64,000 bases of DNA from Aequorivita iocasae (GTDB lineage: Bacteria > Bacteroidota > Bacteroidia > Flavobacteriales > Flavobacteriaceae). The notes below the pieces were generated by a model. It saw only the letters and a list, made by a program, of their open reading frames with translations. It was not told the origin of the DNA and made no database searches. The stretch is from assembly GCF_016757735.1 (NCBI RefSeq), contig NZ_CP068439.1, positions 1,364,001 to 1,428,000 on the forward strand, written 5' to 3'. The stretch's first letter is position 1, and each line of letters starts with the position of its first letter. The position numbers and the translations under genes were made by a program. Positions 27,516 through 38,800 of this stretch are shown piece after piece.

Positions 27516-28847
27516 ATGGAAGCAAAGAGAATTCCATCAGTTTCTGCCTTCCAGTTTTTGGTTCATTCAGCCCAAATCCTTAAAAATCCATTGCCTTTTC
27601 ACCATAAAAATTTTGAAACCAAAGGAGATACTTTTCGGTTAAAATTGGGTTTTGGAAATTCGGTTATTTTTTCGCGTGATGCAGGATTTGCGCAATATGC
27701 ACTCCAAAAAAACCAAAGAAATTATAAAAAATCCCCAATCCAAACCCGCGATCTTTCAAAATATGTAGGCTTCGGATTGTTGACTTCTGAAGGAGAACTT
27801 TGGCAAAAACAACGCAAACTAATTCAGCCTGCTTTTCATAAAAAACAATTGATAAATCTATTGGGCACAATTGATGCCGCAATTAAAACGGAACTAGTAA
27901 AAATTGAAACAGATAAACCAATAGATATTTTTCCTGTTTTTAACGACCTTGCTTTTCAAACCGTTGTGAAATCACTTTTTAGTAGTGCGGTTGATCAAAC
28001 GGAAATAAACAAACTTCAGCAAATAACGGAATCTGCGCAGCAAATGTTGGTGAAAGAGTTGCGTCAACCCTATTTGGGATGGTGGTTTAAGTTGAGCGGA
28101 AAAATAAAAAAGCATATTTCGGAAACGAACCAAGCGCGATCACTTTTAAAAAATCTCGTTAAAGAAAGAAGAAATTCTGAAAAACGGGAAGGTGATTTAC
28201 TGAATATGCTTTTGGATGCACGATATGAAGATGGAAAAGCTATGGAAGATGAACAATTGATTGATGAAATATTAATTCTCTTCACGGCAGGTCACGAAAC
28301 CACATCAAACGCGCTTACTTTCACTTGTGAATTGATGGCGAGAAATCCTCAAATTCAAGAAAGGCTTCATTTAGAGATAATTGAAGCAAAGGAGAAATCA
28401 GACAATTTAATGGAGTTTATTAAAAATTGTCCTTTCACTAAAAATGTAATTGAAGAATCCCTCCGGTTGTATCCCCCGGCATACTTTATTGATCGTGTGA
28501 ATATTGAGGAAGATGAATTTAATGGAATGAAAATTCCAAAAAATTCAAGTTTGTTGTTTTCATTGTTGGAAATACATACAAATCCTAAATATTGGAACGA
28601 GCCGCAAAAGTTCATACCAGAACGTTTTTCAGAAGTTAATCCCAACCATTTTTCTGGACAATACTTTCCTTTCGGCGCAGGCCCTAGAATGTGCATTGGC
28701 AATAATTTTGCGATGTATGAAATGATTTTGGCCATCGCAGAGATTATGGGGAAATATAAAATTTCCGAAAAGAAAACGCCAATTGAAATTAAGCCATTGA
28801 TTACCCTTAAACCAAAAAATGCCATTTTAAAATTCAACTTAAGATAA
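27516..28847 (+). CDS. cytochrome P450
   Basis: The 443-residue soluble P450 has all conserved elements: the I-helix AGHETTSNAL, ExxR in EESLRLYPP, a PERF motif (FIPERFSEV), and the heme loop FPFGAGPRMCIG with the iron ligand Cys393. There is no N-terminal membrane anchor. It resembles bacterial P450s related to the CYP4/CYP102 group, which often hydroxylate fatty acids; the actual substrate cannot be told. No ferredoxin or reductase gene is adjacent. It lies between ruvB (9 bp) and queG (4 bp), so it is probably co-transcribed with housekeeping genes. Confidence 0.93.
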   Translation: MEAKRIPSVSAFQFLVHSAQILKNPLPFHHKNFETKGDTFRLKLGFGNSVIFSRDAGFAQYALQKNQRNYKKSPIQTRDLSKYVGFGLLTSEGELWQKQRKLIQPAFHKKQLINLLGTIDAAIKTELVKIETDKPIDIFPVFNDLAFQTVVKSLFSSAVDQTEINKLQQITESAQQMLVKELRQPYLGWWFKLSGKIKKHISETNQARSLLKNLVKERRNSEKREGDLLNMLLDARYEDGKAMEDEQLIDEILILFTAGHETTSNALTFTCELMARNPQIQERLHLEIIEAKEKSDNLMEFIKNCPFTKNVIEESLRLYPPAYFIDRVNIEEDEFNGMKIPKNSSLLFSLLEIHTNPKYWNEPQKFIPERFSEVNPNHFSGQYFPFGAGPRMCIGNNFAMYEMILAIAEIMGKYKISEKKTPIEIKPLITLKPKNAILKFNLR

Positions 28848-28851
28848 TTGA

Positions 28852-29778
28852 GTGATTCAGAATTCTTCAAAATATTCACATTTAATAAAAGCTGAGGCCA
28901 AACGTCTGGGGTTTATTTCGTGCGGAATAAGCAAAGCAGAATTTCTTGAGGAAGAAGCGCCGCACCTCGAAAACTGGCTCAATAAAAATATGCACGGAGA
29001 AATGGCCTACATGGAAAACCATTTTGACAAAAGGTTGGATCCAACACTTTTGGTTCCCGATTCCAAAAGTGTTATTTCATTGTTGCTGAATTATTTTCCT
29101 TCAGAAACGCAAAATTCCGAAACCTATAAAATCTCAAAATACGCGTACGGCACCGATTATCATTTCGTCATAAAAGATAAACTGAGGCAGTTGATGGATT
29201 TTATTTCAGATGAAATAGGCGAAGTGCACGGTCGCGCCTTTGTTGATTCTGCGCCAGTGCTGGATAAAGCTTGGGCCGCAAAAAGTGGGTTGGGCTGGAT
29301 TGGCAAACACAGCAATTTACTTACAAAACAATTGGGCTCGTTCTATTTTATTGCAGAATTGATTATCGATTTGGATTTGGAATATGACAGCCCGGTGACA
29401 GACCACTGCGGAAGTTGCACCGCCTGTATTGACGCTTGCCCAACAAACGCAATTGTTGCCGATAGGGTTGTGGATGGCAGCAAATGTATTTCCTATTACA
29501 CGATTGAATTGAAAAATGAAATCCCAATTTCTGAAAAAGGAAAATTTGAGGATTGGATGTTTGGCTGCGATATTTGCCAGGATGTTTGCCCGTGGAACCG
29601 TTTCAGTAAGACGCACAGCGAACCACTTTTCAACCCGCACCCCGAACTTTTATCAATGACGAAAAAAGATTGGGAAGAAATAACCGAGGATGTTTTTCAG
29701 AAAATTTTTAAAAATAGCGCAGTAAAACGCACCAAATTTTCAGGATTAAAAAGAAACATCAACTTTTTGAAAGATTAA
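28852..29778 (+). CDS. queG: epoxyqueuosine reductase QueG
   Basis: The 308-residue protein uses a GTG start at 28852, five bases after the P450 stop codon. It has the QueG N-terminal domain ([14 protein letters not shown], then [17 protein letters not shown]) and two 4Fe-4S motifs, [12 protein letters not shown] from residue 186 and [11 protein letters not shown] from 239. QueG uses cobalamin and Fe-S clusters to reduce epoxyqueuosine to queuosine in tRNA anticodons. The C-terminal HEAT repeats found in longer QueG are absent, as in other Bacteroidota. No other queuosine gene is adjacent. Confidence 0.94.
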   Translation: MIQNSSKYSHLIKAEAKRLGFISCGISKAEFLEEEAPHLENWLNKNMHGEMAYMENHFDKRLDPTLLVPDSKSVISLLLNYFPSETQNSETYKISKYAYGTDYHFVIKDKLRQLMDFISDEIGEVHGRAFVDSAPVLDKAWAAKSGLGWIGKHSNLLTKQLGSFYFIAELIIDLDLEYDSPVTDHCGSCTACIDACPTNAIVADRVVDGSKCISYYTIELKNEIPISEKGKFEDWMFGCDICQDVCPWNRFSKTHSEPLFNPHPELLSMTKKDWEEITEDVFQKIFKNSAVKRTKFSGLKRNINFLKD

Positions 29779-29810
29779 CCTCCAAACTTTCGCCATTCCA
29801 CCTAAGGTTA

Positions 29811-29818
29811 TAACTTTG
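29811..29818 (+). promoter_or_regulatory. -7 element TAACTTTG for maeB
   Basis: TAACTTTG matches TAnnTTTG, 68 bases before the maeB ATG. It lies in the 108-base gap after queG, upstream of the leader inverted repeat. Confidence 0.6.
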
Positions 29819-29822
29819 TAAG

Positions 29823-29852
29823 TTCTGTTGCTGAATTAAAATTACAACAGAA
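29823..29852 (+). repeat. inverted repeat in the maeB leader
   Basis: TTCTGTTG (29823-29830) and CAACAGAA (29845-29852) are exact reverse complements with a 14-base spacer. They lie at or just after the expected transcription start. They could form an RNA stem-loop or an operator. There is no T-run after it, so it is not a terminator. Confidence 0.55.
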
Positions 29853-29886
29853 TCAATAGTATAAGCCAACTATAGTATTCCAAATT

Positions 29887-32181
29887 ATGAGCAAACAAAG
29901 CAGACGCAGAGAAGCCCTTTTATACCACGCCAAGCCGAAACCTGGGAAAATTCAGGTTGTTCCCACAAAAAAATATGCTACACAGCGGGATCTGTCCTTG
30001 GCGTATTCGCCCGGAGTGGCAGAGCCATGTTTGGAGATTGAAAAAAATGTGGACAATGTTTATAAATATACAAACAAAGGAAATCTGGTTGCCGTAATTT
30101 CTAATGGAACTGCGGTACTTGGCTTGGGAAATATCGGCCCCGAAGCCTCAAAACCGGTGATGGAAGGCAAAGGCTTGCTCTTCAAAATTTTTGCAGATAT
30201 TGATGTTTTCGATATTGAAATAAATACTGAAAATATTGATGAATTTGTAGCCACCGTAAAAAATATTGCGCCAACCTTTGGCGGAATAAACCTGGAAGAC
30301 ATAAAAGCCCCAGAAGCTTTTGAGATAGAAAGAAGGCTGAAGAAAGAGCTAAACATTCCCGTAATGCACGACGATCAGCACGGTACTGCAATCATTTCTG
30401 CAGCTGCTTTGCTCAATGCCCTTGAAATAGCTGAAAAAAACATTGAAGAGGTTAAGATTGTAATCAGCGGTGCTGGTGCGGCAGCGGTTTCGTGCACGCG
30501 CCTCTATAAATCCTTTGGTGCAAGGGCTGAAAATGTTGTTATGCTTGACAGTAAGGGTGTAATTCGTAAAGACCGTGAAGATCTTTCTGAAGAAAAAGCT
30601 GAGTTTGCTTCACACCGTAAGATTGACACTTTGGAGGAGGCTATGATAGATGCCGATGTGTTTGTGGGCCTTTCCGTAAAAGATATTGTGTCGCCAGAAA
30701 TGCTTCTTAGCATGGCGCAAAACCCAATTGTGTTTGCAATGGCAAATCCCGACCCAGAGATTGAATATGATTTGGCCATTAGAACAAGAGAAGATATTAT
30801 CATGGCCACTGGCCGTAGCGACCACCCTAACCAAGTAAATAATGTACTTGGCTTTCCTTTTATTTTCCGCGGCGCACTTGACGTTCGTGCAACTAAAATT
30901 AATGAAGCCATGAAAATGGCCGCTGTAAAGGCTTTGGCAGAACTCGCCAAAGAACCCGTGCCAGAACAGGTGAATATTGCCTATGGCGAAACCAAGCTCA
31001 ACTTTGGAAAGGATTACATTATTCCAAAACCCTTTGATCCACGATTGATAGCCACCGTGCCGCCCGCAGTAGCGAAAGCTGCTATGGAAAGCGGTGTCGC
31101 TACCACTGAAATTACAGATTGGGAAAAATATCAAGACGAACTCTATGAGCGCATGGGCAGCGATAACAAAATCATTAGATTGTTGGTGAACCGTGCAAAA
31201 CTAAACCCAAAACGTATCGTGTTTGCCGAAGCCGATCATTTAGATGTTTTAAAAGCTGCGCAAATTGTTTTCGAAGAGGGCATCGGCACCCCTGTTCTAT
31301 TGGGAAGGAAGGAAATTATTTTGGAACTGATGGAACAAATTGATTTTGATGCCGAACTTGAAATAATAGATCCAAAAAATGATGAAAACACAGGTAAGCT
31401 TCAACATTACGCCCAAAAACTTTGGGAAAAGCGAAGAAGAAGCGGCATTTCGCTCTATACTGCTGAAAAGCTGGTTCGCGAAAGAAACTATTTTGCTGGA
31501 ATGATGCTTAGCGAAGGCGATGTGGATTGTATGATTTCTGGGTACGCCCGCTCTTATCCATCGGTAGTCGTTCCTGTTTTTGAAACGGTGGGGAGGTTTG
31601 AAGGTGTTACCAAAGTAGCAACAACAAACTTGATGCTTACCAAGCGGGGGCCTTTGTTTATTTCTGATACATCTATAAATATAGACCCCACAGCAAAGGA
31701 GCTTGCCAAAATTGCACAGATGACCAACTATACCATGAAAATGTTCGGTGTGCAACCTGTGATCGCTATGATTTCCTATGCCAACTTTGGCTCTTCTAAA
31801 GACCCGCATGCAACTAAAGTGCGGGAAGCTGTAGATTTACTCCACAAAAGCAATCCAGATATGATTGTGGATGGCGAGTTACAGACCGATTTTGCATTGA
31901 ACCCCGAAATGCTTCAAAAGAAATTTCCATTCTCAAAGTTGGCGGGCAAAAAAGTGAACGCGCTTATCTTCCCCAACCTTGATTCTGCAAATAGCAATTA
32001 CAAATTGTTGAAGGAATTGAACGGCGTGGAATCCATTGGCCCGATTATGTTGGGGATGCGCAAACCCGTTCATATATTACAACTGGGCGCTAGCGTGGAA
32101 GAAATTGTAAATATGAGCGCCGTAGCAGTTGTGGATGCGCAGCAAAAAGAGAAGCGAGGACGGGAGTTGGAATCCAAATAA
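29887..32181 (+). CDS. maeB: NADP-dependent malic enzyme with phosphotransacetylase-like domain
   Basis: The 764-residue protein combines a malic enzyme (about residues 1-425) with a C-terminal phosphate acetyltransferase-like domain (about 430-764), the MaeB architecture. The catalytic region holds YSPGVAEPC, VISNGTAVLGLGNIG and the metal-binding HDDQHGTA. The dinucleotide loop is ISGAGAAAVSC. It converts malate to pyruvate and CO2 with NADPH. The PTA-like domain is thought to be regulatory (acetyl-CoA sensing). It is a single gene with its own promoter. Confidence 0.94.
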   Translation: MSKQSRRREALLYHAKPKPGKIQVVPTKKYATQRDLSLAYSPGVAEPCLEIEKNVDNVYKYTNKGNLVAVISNGTAVLGLGNIGPEASKPVMEGKGLLFKIFADIDVFDIEINTENIDEFVATVKNIAPTFGGINLEDIKAPEAFEIERRLKKELNIPVMHDDQHGTAIISAAALLNALEIAEKNIEEVKIVISGAGAAAVSCTRLYKSFGARAENVVMLDSKGVIRKDREDLSEEKAEFASHRKIDTLEEAMIDADVFVGLSVKDIVSPEMLLSMAQNPIVFAMANPDPEIEYDLAIRTREDIIMATGRSDHPNQVNNVLGFPFIFRGALDVRATKINEAMKMAAVKALAELAKEPVPEQVNIAYGETKLNFGKDYIIPKPFDPRLIATVPPAVAKAAMESGVATTEITDWEKYQDELYERMGSDNKIIRLLVNRAKLNPKRIVFAEADHLDVLKAAQIVFEEGIGTPVLLGRKEIILELMEQIDFDAELEIIDPKNDENTGKLQHYAQKLWEKRRRSGISLYTAEKLVRERNYFAGMMLSEGDVDCMISGYARSYPSVVVPVFETVGRFEGVTKVATTNLMLTKRGPLFISDTSINIDPTAKELAKIAQMTNYTMKMFGVQPVIAMISYANFGSSKDPHATKVREAVDLLHKSNPDMIVDGELQTDFALNPEMLQKKFPFSKLAGKKVNALIFPNLDSANSNYKLLKELNGVESIGPIMLGMRKPVHILQLGASVEEIVNMSAVAVVDAQQKEKRGRELESK

Positions 32182-32244
32182 AACAAAGCTTTTTGTATTC
32201 AATATTTTCCCAAAAACCCCAATGGATGTTGCAAATAATTATAC

Positions 32245-32252
32245 TATATTTG
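32245..32252 (+). promoter_or_regulatory. -7 element TATATTTG for ruvA-sprA
   Basis: A perfect TAnnTTTG match 23 bases before the ruvA ATG, in the 94-base gap after maeB. It probably also serves sprA, which starts only three bases after ruvA. Confidence 0.6.
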
Positions 32253-32275
32253 AGCCTTTAAGTTTTCGTTAACAC

Positions 32276-32857
32276 ATGATAACCCATATACAGGGCAGAC
32301 TGGTTGAAAAAAACCCGACCGACGTAGTGATAGAATGTAATGGAGTAGGGTACTTTATCAATATTTCCTTACACACATTTTCCGAACTCCCCACCAGTGA
32401 AAATGTTAAACTATATACGCATTTGCTTGTTAGGGAAGATGCCCATACACTTTACGGTTTTTCAGGTGTTGCTGAACGAGAAATTTTTAGATTGTTGATC
32501 AGTGTCTCAGGGGTTGGCGCAAGCATTGCTCGTACCATGTTATCCTCCTTGGCACCAGACCAAGTCCTAGATGCAGTTGCGCAAAATGACATAACAACAA
32601 TACAATCAGTAAAAGGAATAGGGGCCAAAACTGCGCAACGTGTGGTTTTGGATTTAAAAGATAAAATTTTAAAAGTGTACGGTTTGTCGTCTATTTCTAC
32701 CGGAACAAGCAATACTAACAAAAATGAAGCGTTATCTGCTTTGGAGACGTTGGGCTTTGTTCGCAAACAGTCTGAGAAAGTGGTGGATGCCATTGTTAAG
32801 GATAATCCGCAGGCATCGGCAGAAATGATTATTAAACAAGCTTTAAAAAATTTGTAA
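32276..32857 (+). CDS. ruvA: Holliday junction-binding protein RuvA
   Basis: The 193-residue protein shows the RuvA domains: an N-terminal OB fold (MITHIQGRLVEKNPTDVVIECNG... LVREDAHTLYGF), a pair of helix-hairpin-helix motifs (LISVSGVGASIARTMLS; IQSVKGIGAKTAQRVVLDLKDK), and a small C-terminal RuvB-binding domain (EALSALETLGF). RuvA tetramers hold the Holliday junction while RuvB drives migration. sprA begins in the same frame straight after its stop, so the two are very likely co-transcribed. Confidence 0.96.
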   Translation: MITHIQGRLVEKNPTDVVIECNGVGYFINISLHTFSELPTSENVKLYTHLLVREDAHTLYGFSGVAEREIFRLLISVSGVGASIARTMLSSLAPDQVLDAVAQNDITTIQSVKGIGAKTAQRVVLDLKDKILKVYGLSSISTGTSNTNKNEALSALETLGFVRKQSEKVVDAIVKDNPQASAEMIIKQALKNL

Positions 32858-32860
32858 AAT

Positions 32861-35800
32861 TTGAAGGCAAAAAATTACGTTTACAAGGGTGGCTTTTTCA
32901 AGCTTTTAGCAATAATAAGTTTCATATTTATCGGCAATGCTGCGCTGGCGCAAGACTCTACAGCCGTAGGCAACGAGATGGGCAGGATGGACCTTCCCAC
33001 CCCCATTAGTATACAGGACCTTTATACCTATGACCCCATAACCGATAGATATATTTATACCCAGACCTTGGGCAGTTTTAACATTACTTACCCCATAATC
33101 CTTACTCCTCAGGAATATCAGCGACTTATTCAAGAGGAACAGATGAAGGCATATTTCAAAGAAAAAATTGATGCGGCCGATGGTAGAAAGGAAGGCTCTG
33201 AAGAACAACAGAAAAATTTATTGCCAACATTCTATGTAAACTCAAATTTCTTTGAATCTATTTTTGGCGGGAATACTATTGAAGTAATCCCTCAAGGTTC
33301 CGTGGAAATGGACCTCGGCTTATTATATACCAAACAGGACAACCCACAATATTCGCCGCGAAACCGAAGCAATTTTTCTTTTGATTTTGACCAGCGCATT
33401 AGCTTAAGTCTTTTGGCTAAGGTTGGAACAAGACTTCAGGTTACTGCCAATTACGATACCGAGAGCACTTTCGATTTTCAAAACCAGATAAAGCTGGAAT
33501 ACACCCCAACTGAAGATGACATCATCCAAAAAATAGAAGTGGGTAACGTAAGTATGCCTTTAAATAGTTCTTTGATACAAGGGGCGCAAAGTCTTTTTGG
33601 GGTAAAAACACAGCTTCAGTTTGGCAACACGACCATAACAGGGGTTTTCTCTGAACAAAAATCTGAAACACGTACCGTTACCGCAGAAGGCGGCGCGACC
33701 ATTACAGATTTTGAACTTTTTGCATTGGATTATGACGACAACCGTCACTTCTTTTTGGCGCATTATTTTAGGGATAATTATGATCGTGCCTTAGAGCTTT
33801 ACCCATTCATAAACAGCAATGTGCAAGTTACGCGAATGGAGGTTTGGATTACCAATCGCACCAGCCGTACAGAAAATGTTCGGAACATTGTAGCGCTGCA
33901 AGATATTGGGGAATCAGACCCAACAAATATTGGATTGACCGTACCTCCAGGTGGTTTTATAAATGCAACTCGAAGCGCCTATCCAGATAACGGAAATAAC
34001 GATTTTAACCCTTTTGGGATCAATGGAGGGGCGCAAACATTGCTTAACCCTGCCATTCGTGACGTTGCAACCGTGAGACAAGGATTTACGGGAGTACAAG
34101 TAAGTGAAGGAACCGATTATGTAACCTTGGAAAACGCCCGAAGATTGGACCCGGGAGAATATACCTTAAATTCACAATTGGGATATATTTCGCTTAACCA
34201 GCGATTGACCAATGACGAAGTTTTAGCTGTATCATACCAGTTTACAGTGAATGGAAAAGTATACCAAGTAGGTGAGTTTTCTAACGATGGGGTGGAAGCC
34301 AATGGCGGAACCCCCGGTGGAGGGAACAACCCTCCGGGAGGAGAAGCAACGCTTGCGCAAAACCTTGTGGTAAAACTTCTGAAGAGCAGTATTACAAACG
34401 TACAAGAGCCAGTGTGGGATTTGATGATGAAAAACATTTACCCCATTGGAGCATACCAACTTGAAAAGGAAGATTTTAACCTAAATATATTCTATACCGA
34501 TCCTTCTCCTCTCAACTATATTGAAAAGGTTCAGGGCGGTCCAGACCTTCCGGAAGATGTGGAGGATGAAATCCTTTTAAAGGTTTTCAACCTGGATAGA
34601 TTGAATTTTAATAATGACCCGGTTCAAGGAGGAGATGGTTTTTTCGATTTTCTTCCAGGCATAACGGTAGATGCTCAGAACGGAAGAATTATCTTCACCA
34701 CAGTAGAGCCTTTTGGAAAGCATTTATTTGATGAATTGAACGTGCCTGCCGCACCTGCTAATTATAACATTCCTGCAAGTTACAACGCCAATCAGGAGAA
34801 ATACGTTTTCCGAACCCTTTATACTGGTACTAAAACACAGGCTGAGCAACAGGAAAGTGAAAAGAACAAATTTCAATTAAAAGGAAGTTACAAATCAACC
34901 GGCGCCGACGGTATTCCAATAGGTGCTTTCAACATTCCACAGGGGTCAGTTACGGTTACTGCAGGCGGAAGGACATTGGTTGAAGGTGTAGATTACACGG
35001 TAAACTATCAATTAGGAAGGGTTCAAATTTTAGATCCCGCTTTATTGAATAGTAACATTCCAATCTCGGTAAGTACGGAGAATAATTCACTTTTCGGACA
35101 GCAAAGCAAGCGTTTTACCGGATTGAACATAGAACATAAATTTAGCGATAAGTTTTTAATAGGGGCTACTTATTTAAACCTCAACGAGCGCCCATTGACC
35201 CAAAAGTCTTCCTATGGTGTTGAGCCTATCAACAACAGTATTTATGGTATTAATTTGAATTATTCAACCGAAGTGCCATTCTTAACTCGCTTGGTAAATA
35301 AGCTTCCAAATATAGATACCGATGTAGAATCAAACATTTCCCTGCGCGGTGAATTTGCTTACTTAAAGCCCGGAGCCCCTAAAGTTTCTGATTTTGATGG
35401 AAAAACAACCGTGTATGTAGATGATTTTGAAGCCTCACAAACGGGGAATGACATCAGCGCTCCATCCAGTTGGTTTTTAGCAAGTACTCCCATAGGTTTC
35501 GGAGGCCAAGTAGCAAATGATAATTTAAGCTATAATTACAATAGAGCAAAATTAGCATGGTACACCATCGACCCCATATTTTATAGTAGTCAGCGCCCCG
35601 GCGGAATTAACGATGAGGATCTTTCTTCGCCATTTGCACGTCGTGTGTTCAGGGATGAAATTTTCCCAAACCAAGATATTGTCCAGGGACAGACACAGGC
35701 GCTTTTCACACTAGATTTGGCGTACTATCCATCAACTCGTGGTGAATACAACTACAATCCTGCTGCAGCGGGAACAAACAATCTTCCCAACCCAGAAAAT

Positions 35801-38800
35801 AATTTTGGGGGAATAATGAGACAACTAACTACAACTGATTTTGAACAATCAAATGTAGAATATATCCAATTTTGGGTTATGGACCCCTTCATCTATGAAG
35901 AAAACGACGGTAACCCTGGCGGAACTATCAATTTTAACCTTGGAAGTATTTCCGAAGACGTGCTAAAAGACGGTAGAAAGCAATATGAAAATGGACTTCC
36001 CGAAGATGGAGGTACGGCAAATACTACTACAACGGCATGGGGTAAAGTACCTACAAACCAATCGTTGGTCTATACTTTTGATACTCAAGGGCAAGAACGT
36101 ATCAATCAGGATGTTGGTTATGATGGTTTAGACAATGCTTCTGAAAGTGCGCAGTTTCCCGCATTTGCTGGCCTTCCGGACCCTGCTAATGATGATTACC
36201 AATACTTCTTACAGGGCGAAGGAAATATTTTGGATCGTTATTTAAAATACAACGGTACCCAAGGAAACTCTCCAGTAGAAGTTACAAATACCAACAGAGG
36301 AAGCACTGCCCAGCCTGATGTGGAAGACATAAATCGTGATAACACCATGAACACGATTGACAGTTATTTTGAATATAATGTACCGGTTTATCCGGGAATG
36401 AGCCGTGAAAACAATGAGTTTATCACAGATGTTAAAGAACTGGAAGTAACTACACAAAATAACAATGTTATTCCGGTGCGTTGGGTGCAGTTTAAAATTC
36501 CTATCAGCAAACCCGACCAAGCAGTAAATGGAATTTCAGATTACAGATCCATTCGCTTTATGCGTTTGTTCCTTTCCCAATTTACCGAAAATACAGTTTT
36601 GCGTTTTGGAACCATGGAATTGGTACGTGGCGATTACAGAAGGTTTCAGCAAACATTGGATATTACAGGAGAAGACCCATCACAGGATGATACGGTTTTT
36701 GAAGTAGAAGCGGTAAGTATTGAAGAAAACGAAAACAGAGAGCCTATTCCATATAGATTGCCCCCCGGCCTGCAGCGCGAGGAATTGAACAACAACAATA
36801 ATATTATCCGGGAAAATGAGCAATCAATCTCTTTAAGGGTGTGTGGATTGGAACCAAACGACGGCCGTTCAGTATATAAAAACTTTAATGTGGACATGCG
36901 CCAGTACAAAAACCTGGAAATGTTTATACACGCCGAATCACTTCAAAATGAAACGGGGCTTTCCGATGGACAATTGGTAGCGTTTATGCGTTTGGGGAAT
37001 GACCTTACCAATAACTATTATGAAATTCAAATTCCTTTAAACCCAACAAATTTTGGGGCTACCAGCGCAGAGGAAATCTGGCCCCTTGCTAATAGGTTAA
37101 ATTTACCTTTAGAGTTGCTTCAGCAAGTAAAAACAAGGGTTTTGGGAGATTCAGGCATTGATCCAACAGAAGTAACCTTCTTTAATCAATCTGAACTTGA
37201 TGGCGGTGATACCGGCGGTGAAAATGAATTGCGAATAGGTATAAAAGGTAACCCAAGCTTTGGGAACGTTCGTACCATCATGTTAGGTCTTAGAAATGCC
37301 TCTTCTAATGATATATGTGGAGAAGTTTGGTTCAACGAGCTTAGAATGTCTGAACTCAATAATGAAGGCGGATGGGCTGCTGTGGTAAGTATGGATGCCA
37401 ACCTAGCAGACTTTGCAACCATAAGCGCTACAGGCAAGAAAAGTACTATTGGTTTCGGTTCGCTTGAACAGGGTCCAAACCAAAGAAGCCGTGAGGATCT
37501 ACAGCAATACGATGTGGTAACAAATGTAAATCTTGGGCAGTTAATGCCGAAGAAATGGGGCATTCAATTACCTTTCAATTATGGGCGATCAGAAGAATTG
37601 ATCACACCGCAATACGATCCGGAATTCCAGGATATTGAGTTGGAGACCCGTCTAGACAATACAGAAGACCAAGATGAAAAGGACGCAATTAAAGAACAGG
37701 CCGTAGATTATACGAAACGACAAAGCGTAAATTTCATAGGAGTCCGAAAAGAGCGTACCGGTGAAGGCAAGCCGCAAGTATATGACGTGGAAAACTTTAC
37801 GGGGTCTTTTTCTTATAACCAGACGGACCATCATGATTTTGAAGTTGAAGATGCACTGGAGCAAAATGTTCGGGCAGGAGCAACTTATAACTACAATTTT
37901 AATGCGAAACCTGTAGAACCATTCAAAAAGAACGATTCCCTTTTTAGAGGAAAATATTGGCAATTCCTAAAGGACATTAACTTTAATTATTTGCCAACAA
38001 ACATTTCAGTAAGTTCAAATATTACACGTCAGTACAATGAGCAGAAATTTCGGGAGATAAATCTATTGCCAGGAAATATTGGCCTACCAACTCTATACCA
38101 ACGTAATTTCCTTTTTGATTGGCAGTACACCATCAACCATAATTTAACTAAATCACTCCGTTTTAATTTCACTTCATCAAACAATAGGGTAGTAAATAAC
38201 TATGTAGATGATGAGGGCTTTGTTAATAATGAAATAGGTGTATGGGATGGTTTTTTTGATGTAGGGGAGCCTAACCAGCATTTCCAGTCACTTCAGCTAA
38301 ATTATGATTTGCCTTTCAGCAAGTTTCCTTTCTTAAAATTTGTTAGAGCAACCTATTCCTATACCGGAGATTACCAATGGCAGGCAAGTAGCGACTTATT
38401 TAACGAAATTCCAATTCAGCTGAGCGATGGAACCACAAACACCTATAATTTAGGAAATTCCATACAGAATGCCAGTACGCACCAAATTAATTCCAGTATT
38501 GATATGAACGGTTTCTACCGTTATATTGGTCTAACAAAAATTAAGAAGAGCAAGCCTAGAAATTCCGCAGGTGGCGAAAGTAGAAGCGGTAGCGGCACTG
38601 GAGATGAGAAATCTGGTGGTGAAGAGAAAAAATCAGCACGTGAGGGCAAGCTTGAAGAAAAGGAAAATGGCGAGCTTAGTGGCGGAAAAAACAATTCCCC
38701 GAACGTTTTGGGCAGAGGCGCAGGTGCAGGTGCTGAAGATGGATTGAACGCTGGCGATAAAGCTATAAATACGGTTATAGGTTTTGCTACCATGCTTAGA

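Noticed and set aside
30504-31134. Overlapping minus-strand frames opposite maeB
   Set aside because: They lie wholly within a well-supported gene and encode no recognisable domain.
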